Shown here piece after piece: positions 8,972 to 18,767 of a stretch of 64,000 bases of DNA; position 1 is the stretch's first letter, and each line of letters opens with the position of its first letter. The notes beneath the pieces were generated by a model. That model searched no databases, was not told the origin of the DNA, and saw nothing but the letters and a program-made list of their open reading frames with translations. The DNA is from Marinobacter sp. SS21 (GTDB lineage Bacteria > Pseudomonadota > Gammaproteobacteria > Pseudomonadales > Oleiphilaceae), in assembly GCF_028369065.1 (NCBI RefSeq), contig NZ_JAQNDA010000003.1, positions 124,001-188,000 on the forward strand. Direction: 5' to 3'. Made by a program: the position numbers and the translations under genes.

Positions 8972-10150
8972 CTACTTGCTGAGCTGTTTCATCGCCGACT
9001 CCAGGCCTTCGATGGTGAGGGGGTACATGTGGTCATTGACCAACTGCTTGGTTATTCCCAGCGAACCTCCGGTGCCCCAATAGCTTTCCGGGAGCGGGTT
9101 CAACCACACAACCTTGCGGAAGTGATCGCTCACCCGTTGGAACCAGGTGGCCCCGGCCTCTTCATTCCAGTGCTCGATAGAGCCGCCAGGATGGGAGATC
9201 TCGTAAGGCGCCATGGTAGCGTCACCGACGAAGATCACCTTATAGTCGGGGGTATACTTGTGCAGAATGTCCCAGATATCCAACGTCTCATTCATCCGCC
9301 GAATGTTGTTTTTCCACACGCTCTCGTAGATGAAGTTGTGGAAATAGAAATACTCCATGTGTTTGAACTCAAGCCGCGCGGCGGAGAACAGCTCTTCACA
9401 AACGCGGATGTGCGGGTCCATTGAGCCGCCGACATCGAAAAAAATCAGCACCTTCACCGCATTATGGCGCTCCGGCACCATTTTGAGATCGAGGTAGCCG
9501 GCATTTCGAGCGGTGGATGCAATGGTGTCGTCCAGATCCAGCTGATCCGCCGCGCCCTGTCGAGCAAACTTGCGCAGACGCCGCAGGGCAACCTTGATAT
9601 TGCGGATACCGAGAGTGAGGCTGTCGTCCAGATCCTTGTAGGCGCGCTTTTCCCAGACCTTCACCGCCCTACCCTGGCGGCCGTCCTTCTGCCCAATGCG
9701 AAACCCTTCCGGATTGTAGCCATTGGCCCCAAATGGCGAGGTGCCACCGGTACCAATCCATTTATTCCCGCCCTGGTGACGCTCCTTTTGCTCTTCCATG
9801 CGCTGCTTGAACGCCTCGATCAGCTCTTCGAGTCCACCGAGAGCATTGATGTTTGCTTTTTCCTCATCGGAAAGCTGCTTCTCGAACTCGGCCCGCAACC
9901 AGTCTTCCGGGATCAGCGACTCCAACAGCGCATCGAGGTTCTCGATGCCCTTGAAGTAGGCATCAAAGGCGCGGTCAAATTTGTCGAAGTGGCGCTCATC
10001 CTTCACCAGACACAAACGGGCCAGGTAATAGAACTCTTCCATATTGGCGAAGGCCAATCGGTTTTTCAGCGCTTCCAGTAAGTCCAGGAACTCCCGCAGG
10101 CTGGCCGGAACCTTGGCGCGCCGGACTTCGAGGAAAAATTCAATCAGCAT
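8972..10150 (-). CDS. CoxE-like VWA-domain protein
   Basis: The start at ATG 10148-10150 (MLIEFFLEVR) matches usual family N-termini and gives 392 residues; an in-frame codon 36 bases upstream is less likely. The N-terminal half is helical. A C-terminal von Willebrand factor A fold contains FFDVGGSMD near residue 240, a MIDAS-type metal site with Gly in place of the first Ser (DxGxS), as seen in this family. CoxE-type proteins work with MoxR AAA ATPases, one of which is encoded just upstream at 10235-11077. Such pairs act as chaperones or metal-cofactor insertases; here the client is unknown. No signal peptide, so cytoplasmic. Confidence 0.82.
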   Translation of the reverse strand: MLIEFFLEVRRAKVPASLREFLDLLEALKNRLAFANMEEFYYLARLCLVKDERHFDKFDRAFDAYFKGIENLDALLESLIPEDWLRAEFEKQLSDEEKANINALGGLEELIEAFKQRMEEQKERHQGGNKWIGTGGTSPFGANGYNPEGFRIGQKDGRQGRAVKVWEKRAYKDLDDSLTLGIRNIKVALRRLRKFARQGAADQLDLDDTIASTARNAGYLDLKMVPERHNAVKVLIFFDVGGSMDPHIRVCEELFSAARLEFKHMEYFYFHNFIYESVWKNNIRRMNETLDIWDILHKYTPDYKVIFVGDATMAPYEISHPGGSIEHWNEEAGATWFQRVSDHFRKVVWLNPLPESYWGTGGSLGITKQLVNDHMYPLTIEGLESAMKQLSK

Positions 10151-10234
10151 CGTATACCCCAGGTCTCTTGCGGTAGTGGGCGGCATTCCGAGAACACTGC
10201 CGGTCGTCCACCATCAGTTTACGCCGCTGTGCAA

Positions 10235-11077
10235 TCAGCCTCGACGTCTGGCCATGAATGCCAGTTTCTGCAACAGGTGGACGTCCTGTTCGTTCTTCAC
10301 CAGGGCGCCATACAAGGGTGGCAATGCGGAGCTGGACTCCCCTTCCTGCAGCACCTTGGCGGACAGTTCATCTGCCATGAGCAGCTTGAGCCAGTCGATC
10401 AGCTCCGAGGTCGAGGGCTTTTTCTTCAGACCAGGCACCTTGCGCACATCGAAAAAGACTTCTAACGCATCCCGTACCACCTCCTGCTGGATGTTGGGGA
10501 AGTGCACGTCCACGATGTCTTTCATGGTGTCGTGATCCGGGAAGCTGATGTAATGGAAGAAACAACGACGCAGGAAGGCGTCCGGCAATTCCTTCTCGTT
10601 GTTACTGGTGATCACCACAATGGGCCGACGTTTCGCCTTTACATATTGCTGGGTCTCGTAGACAAAGAATTCCATCCGGTCCAACTCGAGCAGCAGGTCG
10701 TTGGGAAACTCGATATCGGCTTTGTCGATCTCGTCGATCAGCAGTACAACCTGTTCGTCCGATTCGAACGCTTCCCAGAGCTTGCCCTTGACGATGTAGT
10801 TGCGGATATCCTTGACCTTCTCATCGCCCAGCTGGGAATCCCGTAGCCGGGACACCGCATCGTATTCGTACAACCCTTGCTGGGCTTTGGTCGTGGATTT
10901 TATGTGCCACGGAATCAGCCGCATCCCCAGCGCAGACGCCATTTCCTCCGCTAGCAACGTCTTACCGGTACCGGGCTCCCCTTTAATCAGCAGCGGGCGT
11001 TGCAGCGAGATTGCGGCGTTAACCGCCATTTGCAGATCGTCGGTGGCGACGTAGTTTTCGGTACCGGTGAACTTCAT
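10235..11077 (-). CDS. MoxR-family AAA+ ATPase
   Basis: The product has 280 residues, the usual MoxR length. Walker A is GEPGTGKT at residues 33-40, Walker B is LLIDEIDKAD near 112-121, followed by the arginine-bearing segment ending ITSNNEKELPDAFLRRC. The phrase WHIKSTTKAQQGLYEYD is typical of the subgroup paired with CoxE-like VWA proteins. It lies 84 bases upstream of the CoxE-like gene and 100 bases downstream of the membrane VWA gene, on the same strand. The likely role is ATP-driven remodelling of a client together with the VWA protein. The client cannot be read from sequence. Confidence 0.88.
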   Translation of the reverse strand: MKFTGTENYVATDDLQMAVNAAISLQRPLLIKGEPGTGKTLLAEEMASALGMRLIPWHIKSTTKAQQGLYEYDAVSRLRDSQLGDEKVKDIRNYIVKGKLWEAFESDEQVVLLIDEIDKADIEFPNDLLLELDRMEFFVYETQQYVKAKRRPIVVITSNNEKELPDAFLRRCFFHYISFPDHDTMKDIVDVHFPNIQQEVVRDALEVFFDVRKVPGLKKKPSTSELIDWLKLLMADELSAKVLQEGESSSALPPLYGALVKNEQDVHLLQKLAFMARRRG

Positions 11078-11179
11078 GGTGTCTGTTCCTGTTCGGTTTA
11101 AGATCTGTGCGGGAGGGAGTATATCGATTCGCTGCCGGTTTGATAAGGATGCTATCTTTGCCTGATGCGAGCGGCCCTG

Positions 11180-13051
11180 CTACCGGCTCACTTCCTGTTT
11201 TTCCTGTGAGATTTCCGGCGCGTCGGGTGCAGTCGCGTCGGGCTTTTCAGGGACCTCATCCTCAGTGGCCGGTTCATCTGGACTCTCAATTTCAGAGAGA
11301 TCAAAGTCTTCCAGGCCAAACTCTTCGTCCGCTTCCTCCGTCATGTCGGCGGCAACCGGGTCATCGATACCGCCTTCAACAACCTCGACGGCGTCATCTT
11401 CAGGTTCGTCCTCTATTGCTTCCTGCCGTTCCACCTCCACTTCCGCCACGGCGGCTTGTTCTGTCGGCTCCACCTCGCCTGACGGCCCCGCCTCGGCGGA
11501 TGCTTGCTGGGAGGCCTTGGCACGTCGGCTGCCCCATAACCACAACCCAAAGCCAACAACCGCCAAAGCCATCACAGAGCCCGCCACCACCAGATAGGCT
11601 GTCCAGTCAGTTGTCTGAGGGGCGCTTTCGGATACGGTCGGCTCTGGATGCTCAAGCGCGCCAAGATCGATGGGACCGGCATCGGGAACTGCGGTGAGTT
11701 GCGGTTCTGCCGTTTCGGCAGCCGTGTCTACCGGCTGCTCAGGCTCGCTCTCCGCTTCGGCCATTATCGGAGCCGATGCTTGCGGCGCCTCCCCCTCCGG
11801 GCCGACATAGGTCAGAATTTGGCTGAATTTGCGCGAAAAGGTCTGGCCATCTGCAATCAGCTCCAACTGGTAATCACCGAATTCCGGCAACCGGCTGATC
11901 TGGTCACGATAGACGCCATCCTCCGGGGGCTGCGCTGAGGACAAAGTTTTGGTGCCTGAACGGCCATCATCGGCTGTCAGGGTCAGCAACACCTCGATCA
12001 CACCCAGGAATTCCGGATTGGAGATCCGCTCATCCCGCTCCAGAAACCAGGCCTCGAGTTCAGCGACTTCACCTTCACGAAACCTGGGCGGGAGCGGCGA
12101 CACCATCAGCCGGAGGTCACTGACCACCGTTACTCGGCTGCCTTGCCCCAGGATACCCTCCAACTGCCACTCACCCGGCTGGGGATTGGATAGGGTGACC
12201 AGATCGTAGCTCGATTCATGAACCCAGCGAGCATCCAACCCGGGTCTGGTCGCGGTCCTTCGCTGGCCATCGGGATCAATCAGGGCCAGGGGTTCGGCGG
12301 AAGCAGTGGTCGGTTCGCCGGGAAAAATAAGGGCGGTGAATTCCTTGACGCCGGAGTCAACCAGGAATCGATTGCCCTTAATCGGCAGTTGCTCCTGAGG
12401 GATGGCCGCGTTCAGTGCCTGCAGAAAAACACGATTCAGTTCCTCGGCATTTTCGGCGAAGCTGTAGCTCCCACCCGTTTGGTCCGCGAAGGTTTGCAGC
12501 AACGTCAGGTCGGCCTTGTCTGATAGTGCAACCGTGTGCACCGTCGCCCCGGACTGTTCAATCTCCGCCAGCACACTGCCGAGGACGCGCTCACGCTCGG
12601 CGGCATTGGCCGCCGGCTGTGCAGACACATCAACCTGACCATCGGTAAGCAGAATAAAGTGAGTGGAATCGAGGCTGCCGCCGCTATAGTAGCTCTTACC
12701 GGCGACTTCCAGGGCTTCGCCAAGGTTTGTCCTCAGCGCGACAGAATTGATCTGGCCAGAGCGTTCAATGGCACGCTGTCGCCAGGAGTCATCGACCTGA
12801 CCGTGGGGCACCAGCATGTTGACATACTGGCCGAACGTCCAGACACCAGCAGTGGCACCTTCCGGAATCAGGCGGGCGAGCAGACGAACCGCTGGTTGAC
12901 GCAAATTACCCGGGTCGTTGCTCTTCATTGAGCCCGAGATATCGACCACCACACGGACATCAATGTCTCCGCTCGACGATTGAGCCGTCGCCTCGCCCCC
13001 CATTACGCTGGCAAGCAAGAGTAAGGCAATGAAACGTCCAACTCGGCTCAT
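11180..13051 (-). CDS. Membrane-anchored VWA-domain protein with acidic tail
   Basis: The product has 623 residues. A signal peptide (1-24, ending ATAQ) is followed by a VWA domain with intact MIDAS motif DISGSM (D37, S39, S41). A beta-rich middle follows, then one membrane helix around residues 484-506 and a strongly acidic cytoplasmic tail full of Glu and Asp (about residues 510-615). The VWA domain is thus periplasmic and the tail cytoplasmic. It is encoded between a small membrane protein and the MoxR ATPase, suggesting the tail could contact the ATPase; that is an inference. The acidic tail composition is unusual. Confidence 0.8.
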   Translation of the reverse strand: MSRVGRFIALLLLASVMGGEATAQSSSGDIDVRVVVDISGSMKSNDPGNLRQPAVRLLARLIPEGATAGVWTFGQYVNMLVPHGQVDDSWRQRAIERSGQINSVALRTNLGEALEVAGKSYYSGGSLDSTHFILLTDGQVDVSAQPAANAAERERVLGSVLAEIEQSGATVHTVALSDKADLTLLQTFADQTGGSYSFAENAEELNRVFLQALNAAIPQEQLPIKGNRFLVDSGVKEFTALIFPGEPTTASAEPLALIDPDGQRRTATRPGLDARWVHESSYDLVTLSNPQPGEWQLEGILGQGSRVTVVSDLRLMVSPLPPRFREGEVAELEAWFLERDERISNPEFLGVIEVLLTLTADDGRSGTKTLSSAQPPEDGVYRDQISRLPEFGDYQLELIADGQTFSRKFSQILTYVGPEGEAPQASAPIMAEAESEPEQPVDTAAETAEPQLTAVPDAGPIDLGALEHPEPTVSESAPQTTDWTAYLVVAGSVMALAVVGFGLWLWGSRRAKASQQASAEAGPSGEVEPTEQAAVAEVEVERQEAIEDEPEDDAVEVVEGGIDDPVAADMTEEADEEFGLEDFDLSEIESPDEPATEDEVPEKPDATAPDAPEISQEKQEVSR

Positions 13052-13081
13052 GTCAGCTCCGTGGATTCAATGGCAAGAGTG

Positions 13082-13423
13082 TTAGCGGGTTACCAGCCGA
13101 TAGCGAACCAGATCGAGCATCCAGATCAAGGCCACCAACAGGCCAGCCAGTGCCATGTTGAAGATGGCCCTGATGGATTCGTCGGCATTACCGAGGATAG
13201 CTTCATATCCTCCATGCAGCCACGCCGGTATCCACCATCCAGCCACTTCCGATGATTCCACCGGTGTCAGCAATGCGGCCACCAGAACGGCCTGCAGCAG
13301 TGTTCGCAATCCATACAGCGGGATCAGCCGGAAGAGCCGGCTCATCATGAGGAAAAAAATCAGGAAGCCCACGACATAGACTGCCCAGAAAATACCATAC
13401 GCGATTTGAGCGTCAGCGTTCAT
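13082..13423 (-). CDS. Small integral membrane protein
   Basis: The product has 113 residues with three likely membrane helices at about 8-28, 38-56 and 88-106. No family is recognised. The start is immediately next to the stop of ycgN (13424) and the gene ends 30 bases before the membrane VWA gene, so it is probably co-transcribed with both. It may be a membrane partner of the VWA protein, judged from position only. Confidence 0.6.
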   Translation of the reverse strand: MNADAQIAYGIFWAVYVVGFLIFFLMMSRLFRLIPLYGLRTLLQAVLVAALLTPVESSEVAGWWIPAWLHGGYEAILGNADESIRAIFNMALAGLLVALIWMLDLVRYRLVTR

Positions 13424-13870
13424 TTACAGTACCCAGTGAATGATGTGTTCTTCCCAGTCTTCTTCCGGCACGTCCGCCTCGGAGATAACACGATGGCGGA
13501 CCGAGACCCCTGCTTCATGCACCGAATCAGGATCCCCCGAGCGTAGAGGATGCCAATCCGGCAAGGGACGTTTTTCAGCCAAGGTCCTGTACGCGCAGGT
13601 ACGCGGCAACCAACCGTAATCGGCGACCGTGCCGGCGCCCAACACGGAACACCCCGGCACTTTCTGAAGCCGCTCTGAATATACGGTACAGCGGCAGCTG
13701 TCACTGTCCATGTACCGGCAGACCAGATCGGTGTGGTACACCTCTTCGGTGTCCTCGTCCTCAAGTTTTACCAGGCAACATTGTCCGCAACCGTCACAAA
13801 GCGATTCCCACTCTGCCGGGGACATTTCCTCCAGGCGCTTGCGCTGCCAGAATGGAACCGCCGCGATCAT
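13424..13870 (-). CDS. ycgN: YcgN family cysteine-cluster protein
   Basis: The product has 148 residues and matches the YcgN (UPF0260) family in length and pattern. A cysteine cluster LCDGCGQCC lies near residues 24-32, further cysteines are in DLVCRYMDSDSCRCTVY and in RTCAYR. The cysteine spacing suggests metal or iron-sulfur binding; the biochemical role is not established. The ATG overlaps the end of ycgL by 4 bases, the usual arrangement in pseudomonads and Marinobacter. Confidence 0.9.
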   Translation of the reverse strand: MIAAVPFWQRKRLEEMSPAEWESLCDGCGQCCLVKLEDEDTEEVYHTDLVCRYMDSDSCRCTVYSERLQKVPGCSVLGAGTVADYGWLPRTCAYRTLAEKRPLPDWHPLRSGDPDSVHEAGVSVRHRVISEADVPEEDWEEHIIHWVL

Positions 13871-14160
13871 TGCCTCGGTTTCCGGAGCTTTTCCTTAAAC
13901 TCTACGATGTAACTTTCCTGTTCTTCGGGCATTTGCAGGTAAAACCCCTGCTCCTCTAGCGCCACCAGCACTGCCTTGCCGGAGGTCCGGGCCAATTTCC
14001 TGTCCGGGGTGAGGATCAGGTCCACGGCATGGACCGGTTCGCCAAACACCGTTCTCAGGGGCTCTGGCAACTCGTCCCACGCCTGTCCGCGGCGAACGTA
14101 GATATAGGTATCGTCTTTCTTGCCGCTCCGGAAAACGGAGACGAACTGTTTATCTTTCAT
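13867..14160 (-). CDS. ycgL: YcgL domain protein
   Basis: The product has 97 residues, the size of the small cytoplasmic YcgL family. The opening VSVFRSGKKDDTYIYV and the later GFYLQMPEEQESY segment are characteristic. It overlaps rnd upstream and ycgN downstream by 4 bases each, so the three genes are translationally coupled. Function unknown; co-occurrence with RNase D is conserved in related bacteria. Confidence 0.9.
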   Translation of the reverse strand: MKDKQFVSVFRSGKKDDTYIYVRRGQAWDELPEPLRTVFGEPVHAVDLILTPDRKLARTSGKAVLVALEEQGFYLQMPEEQESYIVEFKEKLRKPRQ

Positions 14161-15278
14161 GGCTGTAGTATGGCCTCAATTGTTTCACTGACTGGCTCGA
14201 TCAGTGCTGTCCGCCAGCCTTCGTGCAAGTTCCCGGCCTGCGCCAGTCCGTTCTGGACCGCAACTTCCAGACGCTTTCGCGGCGCCAGCAGCTCAATCGG
14301 CACCGCGTGGGCTTCCGCTATTGTATGGAAAACCTGCTTGAGTTGTTTGTACTGCTTTTGTTGTTCCCGGGTCAAAGGCGGTCGAATTCGTGTAAATTCG
14401 CCCTGTGTCGTCCCAGTTTCATTGATCAATGTCAGCAGTTGATCACCGTACTTACGCACCACCACTGAGGGTAAGTCTTTCACTGCCTGCATTTCGCCCT
14501 TGCTCGCGGGCAGGCACTCCGCCAGCCCAATCAGCACCGCATCGGGTAAGACCCGGTTGCGTGGCCGGTTGCGATCGCGACACTGCTGTTCCCGCCATTC
14601 GGTCAGTCGCTGCAGCACTTGCTGCTGCCGGGCATCCAGAGCCCAACCGCCACGAAGCCTTAGGTAATGGCTCGCCGGATCATCTTGCTGGAACAGTTCC
14701 TCGGCAAATCGCGTGGACTCCTCCGCCAGCGCCGTCATCAGGCCCTTGTCCTGCAGCTTCTCGCGAACCCAATCGTAAAGTGGCGCAAGATATCGGATAT
14801 CTTCCAATGCGTACTCTTCTTGAGCGGGTTTCAGCGGCCGCTGGAGCCAATCAGATCGAGTCGCGGACTTATCCAGAGACTGGCCAAACAGAGTTTCCAC
14901 GATGCGGGCATAGCCCACGGAAAACCCACCACCGGCCAAGGCAACGCCAATCTGCAGATCGAGGACGCCGACCGGCCGGACATTCAGCCAATGGCGAAAC
15001 AGCTCCAGATCCTCACTCATGGCGTAAAGCAGTTTGGGCCTGTCCGGATCCGCCATTGCCTGGGTAAATTGCGTCGATGCGGCGGCGACGTCCGGGTCTA
15101 CCAGGTACAGCTCTGCGCCGATGCCCAACTGGACCAGTCCTGGTATCGGGTAAAATGTCGAGACCCGTTCGAATTCGGTATCGACCGCCAGTGTCTCGCC
15201 CGGGTGTTCACTGAGCCAGTGATCCAGCTGGGCAGGTTCGGTAATCCAGTGGGCCTTGCGTGATGTTTCGGACGTCAT
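14157..15278 (-). CDS. rnd: Ribonuclease D
   Basis: The product has 373 residues, as expected for RNase D, a 3'-5' exoribonuclease that trims tRNA precursors. The DEDD exonuclease motif I is DTEFERV with Asp33 and Glu35; later acidic motifs include the ALEDIRYLAPLYDW segment. The C-terminal half holds the helical HRDC domains (for example LTEWREQQCRDRNRPRN). It heads the rnd-ycgL-ycgN overlap chain and follows recR by 32 bases on the same strand. Confidence 0.93.
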   Translation of the reverse strand: MTSETSRKAHWITEPAQLDHWLSEHPGETLAVDTEFERVSTFYPIPGLVQLGIGAELYLVDPDVAAASTQFTQAMADPDRPKLLYAMSEDLELFRHWLNVRPVGVLDLQIGVALAGGGFSVGYARIVETLFGQSLDKSATRSDWLQRPLKPAQEEYALEDIRYLAPLYDWVREKLQDKGLMTALAEESTRFAEELFQQDDPASHYLRLRGGWALDARQQQVLQRLTEWREQQCRDRNRPRNRVLPDAVLIGLAECLPASKGEMQAVKDLPSVVVRKYGDQLLTLINETGTTQGEFTRIRPPLTREQQKQYKQLKQVFHTIAEAHAVPIELLAPRKRLEVAVQNGLAQAGNLHEGWRTALIEPVSETIEAILQP

Positions 15279-15310
15279 GTCACATGATCGGTTGAATGGG
15301 TTAAAGAAAC

Positions 15311-15919
15311 TCAGTCCTGAAGCGGTTTACGACCGCGGAATGCATGAGTCAGCGTGAATCCATCTACATAACCCAGCTCGCCGCCAACCGGAATGCCGTG
15401 CGCCAGGCGAGTGACAAGGATGTTCCGGCCATCGAGCCGATCCGCTATGTAGTGGGCCGTCGCTTCGCCCTCAACGGTTGGGTTGGTCGCTAGGATCAAT
15501 TCCGCCGTGGCGTCTGCATCAACCCGCTGCAGCAGCTTCTCGATACCAATATCGGCAGGCCCGATACCGTCGATCGGCGAGAGATGCCCCATCAGCACGA
15601 AATAGCCGCCCTGATAGTCGCCGGCCTGCTCAATGGCAAGCAGATCCGAGGGGCTTTCAACGACACAAATGGTGCCATTGTTCCGTTTGGGATTGGTGCA
15701 AATGCCACAGACCGAAGTGTCCGAGAAGTTCTGACAGCGGTCGCAGCGCCGCACCCCTTCCATGGCATTACCAAGGGCGTGGGCCAGTCGTTCGCCCCCA
15801 CTGCGTCCCTTCTCCAGCAAATGGAACGCCATACGTTGGGCGGTTTTCTGACCCACACCGGGCAGGCAGCGAAGTGATTCCACCAATTCGTCCACCAGCG
15901 GACTAAACGCCATGGTCAA
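15311..15919 (-). CDS. recR: Recombination protein RecR
   Basis: The product has 202 residues, or 200 if the second Met ([10 protein letters not shown]) is the start, which fits family N-termini better. Features in order are a helix-hairpin-helix ([17 protein letters not shown]), a four-cysteine zinc finger ([19 protein letters not shown]) and a Toprim domain ([15 protein letters not shown], then [14 protein letters not shown]). RecR works with RecO and RecF to load RecA at gaps. It lies 25 bases after ybaB in the conserved dnaX-ybaB-recR order. Confidence 0.96.
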   Translation of the reverse strand: MTMAFSPLVDELVESLRCLPGVGQKTAQRMAFHLLEKGRSGGERLAHALGNAMEGVRRCDRCQNFSDTSVCGICTNPKRNNGTICVVESPSDLLAIEQAGDYQGGYFVLMGHLSPIDGIGPADIGIEKLLQRVDADATAELILATNPTVEGEATAHYIADRLDGRNILVTRLAHGIPVGGELGYVDGFTLTHAFRGRKPLQD

Positions 15920-15944
15920 TCCTCGTAGGTGCGCGACACAAGCA

Positions 15945-16268
15945 TCAGAATGGCATCTTGAAACCCGGGGGCATGCCCAGGCCAGACATCATGCCGGACA
16001 TCTTGTCCTTCTGGTTGGCTTCCACGCGACGCACCGCATCGTTCACCGCTGCGGCCAGCAGGTCCTCCAGAATTTCTTTGTCCTCGCTCATCAACGACGA
16101 ATCGATAGCGACCTGACTGACGTCGTGTCGCCCGTTCATGGTCACCTTGACCAGGCCAGCCCCGGACTCTCCAATTACTTCAGCCTTGGCAATTTCTTCC
16201 TGGGCTTTTTGCATTTCTTCCTGCATTTTCTGGGCTTTTTTCATTAGATCGCCCATACCATTCATCAT
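15945..16268 (-). CDS. ybaB: YbaB/EbfC nucleoid-associated protein
   Basis: The product has 107 residues, typical of the family. The N-terminal helix [19 protein letters not shown] and the beta strand segment [19 protein letters not shown] are diagnostic. It binds DNA as a dimer. The C-terminus is Met/Gly-rich ([15 protein letters not shown]). The gene sits between dnaX and recR, the usual arrangement. Confidence 0.95.
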   Translation of the reverse strand: MMNGMGDLMKKAQKMQEEMQKAQEEIAKAEVIGESGAGLVKVTMNGRHDVSQVAIDSSLMSEDKEILEDLLAAAVNDAVRRVEANQKDKMSGMMSGLGMPPGFKMPF

Positions 16269-16317
16269 CTGGCCTACCTCTATTTTTCGCCAATGACCGC
16301 TGCCACCTTGCGATAGG

Positions 16318-18246
16318 CTAAGGCAACGGTTTTATTGAATCTTCGACCACTCGCCCGTCGAATCGTTCAACGATCGAACGCACCAGCGGATCATTCTGTA
16401 TCGACGCTTCAGCCGCTTTTTGACGGGCGATGCGGGCACGCTCTTCCCACGCCGCCGGGGTATCCGCACCCGGCTCCCCGACCTCCACCTGCAATACCAC
16501 CTGATCGCCAAATCGGCGTTTCAGCGCCTCCGCAATGCGTTCCCGGTGCCGTTCGGTCAACAGTCGCTGATGGCCCAGGTCCAGGGTAAGAACAATGTCA
16601 TCGCCCTTCCGTTCCATCGCCGCATGGCTGGCCAGGTTGCCAGGCATCCCCACGATATCGAGGCTGCGAAAATCTCGGGCCCAAACAAACTCGGCTGGCT
16701 CTTGCTCGCTGATCTGCGAAACCGATTCGTCACCCGGCACCCCATATTCAGGCCCGGTCGTCGCGCCATACTCCACCGGCGCCTCAGCGCCAGCCTGGCT
16801 TGAGGCAGACGCATTTCCGTCGGCTACTCCCACAGGGCGCGGCTGATTCTGTTCGTTAAAGGCTTCTTGGTCAACCGCGGCTCCGTTCTCCGGCTCGGGC
16901 ACGGGCACTGGCTCGGGCACTCTCGTCGGGCTGGCGCCGGCTTGCTGCGGCTGAGGCAGGCCCTCTTGGGCTGGCTCGCCACTCGCAGCCACTGGATCGT
17001 CGCTGGATTCCCAGGGCGGGCGCTGACTCTCCTGAATCGATGGAGGGGGCGGCTCGGCGGTTTCGGCCGAGACCGGAGCGAGAGCTGCAGGCTCGGGTTC
17101 ATCCTGACCGGCCGGTTTGCCGTGCTGGCTGGCAGACATTGCCGGCGGTTCCCGGCGATCGGCGCCGGGTCGGAACGCCAGCATGCGCAGCAAGGTCATT
17201 TCGAAGCCCATGCGGGCGTCGGGCGTGACCAGCAGGTCTTTTCGTCCAAGCAAGGCCGTTTGGTAAAAAAGCTGGGCATCTTCGGCGCTCAACTGGCGTG
17301 CCAGGGTCTGAACCTGGTGGGCATCACCCAAGGCGTTGTCGGCGCTACCAGGCACCACCTGTTCGAGCGTGACACGGTGAAACAGGGAGAGCATATCGGC
17401 CAGGATGACGCCATAGTCTGGCGCAAAATCGGAGACTCTTCGGATCTCTGCCATTAGCGCCGGTCCGTCATTGGCAACCAGCGCATCCACCATCCGTTCG
17501 ATATCCCGCTGGTCGATCGTACCCAGCATGCTGCTGACATCGCTGGCAGCCAGCTTCTGATTACCGAAGGCGATGGCTTGATCGGTCAGGCTCAACGCGT
17601 CCCGCATACTGCCATCGGCTGCCCTGGCCAGCAACCAGAGCGCGGGCTCTTCGAAGGGGATACTTTCCGCCGTGAGCACGTGCTTAAGGTGGCCGGCGAT
17701 GTGTTCCGGAGTCATGCGTTTGAGATTGAATTGCAAACAGCGTGACAGGATGGTCACAGGCAGCTTCTGCGGGTCGGTGGTGGCCAGCAGAAATTTCACA
17801 TGCTCAGGCGGCTCTTCCAGCGTCTTGAGGAAGGCGTTAAACGACTGATTGGTGAGCATGTGTACCTCATCGATGAGGTACACCTTATACCGCCCCCGGC
17901 TGGGAGCGTATTGCACGTTATCCGTCAGTTCCCGCATGTCATCGACACCGGTCCTCGACGCCGCATCAATTTCGATCAGATCAACGAAGCGACCTTCCTG
18001 AATTTCACGGCAGCTGGTGCATTCACCGCAGGGCCTGGGCGTGATGCCAGTTTCGCAATTGAGGCAACGAGCCAACAAGCGGCCAATGGTGGTCTTACCG
18101 ACGCCGCGGGTACCGGTAAACAGGTAAGCGTGGTGCAGGCGCTGATTGTCCAGGGCATGGACCAGCGCCTGAAGCACATGCTCCTGGCCGACCATGTCCT
18201 GAAAAGTCTGGGGACGCCATTTTCTGGCTAAAACCTGGTAGCTCAT
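16318..18246 (-). CDS. dnaX: DNA polymerase III subunits gamma/tau
   Basis: The product has 642 residues. The N-terminus [13 protein letters not shown] leads to the clamp-loader ATPase with Walker A GTRGVGKT, a zinc module (CLNCETG, CGECTSC) and Walker [10 protein letters not shown] Pro/Ala/Glu-rich linker (about residues 375-500) follows, then a C-terminal tau domain ending DSIKPLP. I saw no A AAA AAG slippery site of the E. coli type, so only the full-length tau form is evident. It lies 49 bases upstream of ybaB; the SRP RNA gene lies 120 bases upstream on the same strand. Confidence 0.96.
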   Translation of the reverse strand: MSYQVLARKWRPQTFQDMVGQEHVLQALVHALDNQRLHHAYLFTGTRGVGKTTIGRLLARCLNCETGITPRPCGECTSCREIQEGRFVDLIEIDAASRTGVDDMRELTDNVQYAPSRGRYKVYLIDEVHMLTNQSFNAFLKTLEEPPEHVKFLLATTDPQKLPVTILSRCLQFNLKRMTPEHIAGHLKHVLTAESIPFEEPALWLLARAADGSMRDALSLTDQAIAFGNQKLAASDVSSMLGTIDQRDIERMVDALVANDGPALMAEIRRVSDFAPDYGVILADMLSLFHRVTLEQVVPGSADNALGDAHQVQTLARQLSAEDAQLFYQTALLGRKDLLVTPDARMGFEMTLLRMLAFRPGADRREPPAMSASQHGKPAGQDEPEPAALAPVSAETAEPPPPSIQESQRPPWESSDDPVAASGEPAQEGLPQPQQAGASPTRVPEPVPVPEPENGAAVDQEAFNEQNQPRPVGVADGNASASSQAGAEAPVEYGATTGPEYGVPGDESVSQISEQEPAEFVWARDFRSLDIVGMPGNLASHAAMERKGDDIVLTLDLGHQRLLTERHRERIAEALKRRFGDQVVLQVEVGEPGADTPAAWEERARIARQKAAEASIQNDPLVRSIVERFDGRVVEDSIKPLP

Positions 18247-18370
18247 TTTTCATCAACTGCGACTGTGAACGGGCTAAACCATAGCATGGACCCGACTCGA
18301 TAAGAAGCCAATGGCACAGGATACAACTGCCTGAAAAAGCACGGGGAAAACGGAGACAGGAAAGGATGGG

Positions 18371-18480
18371 GGTGGCCCCACCAGCAACACTCCGGCACCC
18401 AAGTCCACCGCTGCGGCTGCTCCCTTCCGGGCCTGACCGGGTTCACGGTTTATTGTTGCGGAGGCACCAGCAGGGCCACC
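18371..18480 (-). ncRNA. ffs: Signal recognition particle 4.5S RNA
   Basis: Read on the minus strand, the 110-base segment begins GGTGGCCCTGCTGG and ends with the complementary GTGGGGCCACC, closing a long hairpin. The apical part contains GGTCAGGCCCGGAAGGGAGC, matching the conserved 4.5S RNA tetraloop (GGAA) and asymmetric loop that bind Ffh. A T-rich stretch follows the 3' end. Location beside dnaX is typical. Confidence 0.95.
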
Positions 18481-18517
18481 ATAACGCTCCGAACCAGCTC
18501 GTTCAGATGCGGCGCGC

Positions 18518-18546
18518 ATGTTAACAGGCACCGATGTGGTCTTCAA
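18518..18546 (-). promoter_or_regulatory. Sigma-70 promoter of the SRP RNA gene
   Basis: On the minus strand, TTGAAG (18541-18546) and TAACAT (18518-18523) are separated by exactly 17 bases, close to the sigma-70 consensus. The predicted transcript would start near 18511, about 30 bases ahead of the mature 5' end, consistent with 5' trimming of the RNA. Confidence 0.6.
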
Positions 18547-18767
18547 TCCCCATTTTCGCAATTGTCGGTTCACCTGCCATGTTGAGCCAAACCTCTCGGG
18601 CAGCCAAACCTGTTCGGAGGACTATGATTCCCCTAAGCTGTCGCTATACTTGGGGAACATTCGCAGACAGCCCCTATTGCCTCCGGTTTTTCGGACCTGG
18701 GAGCCTGACCAGGGCATTGACTTTGGCATCACAGCACACTCCTGTCTCAGCGGTAACGAGGTAACTT

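Noticed and set aside
16318-18246. Programmed frameshift in dnaX giving gamma subunit
   Set aside because: No run of six A followed by G was found in frame; the longest is five A near the 3' end.
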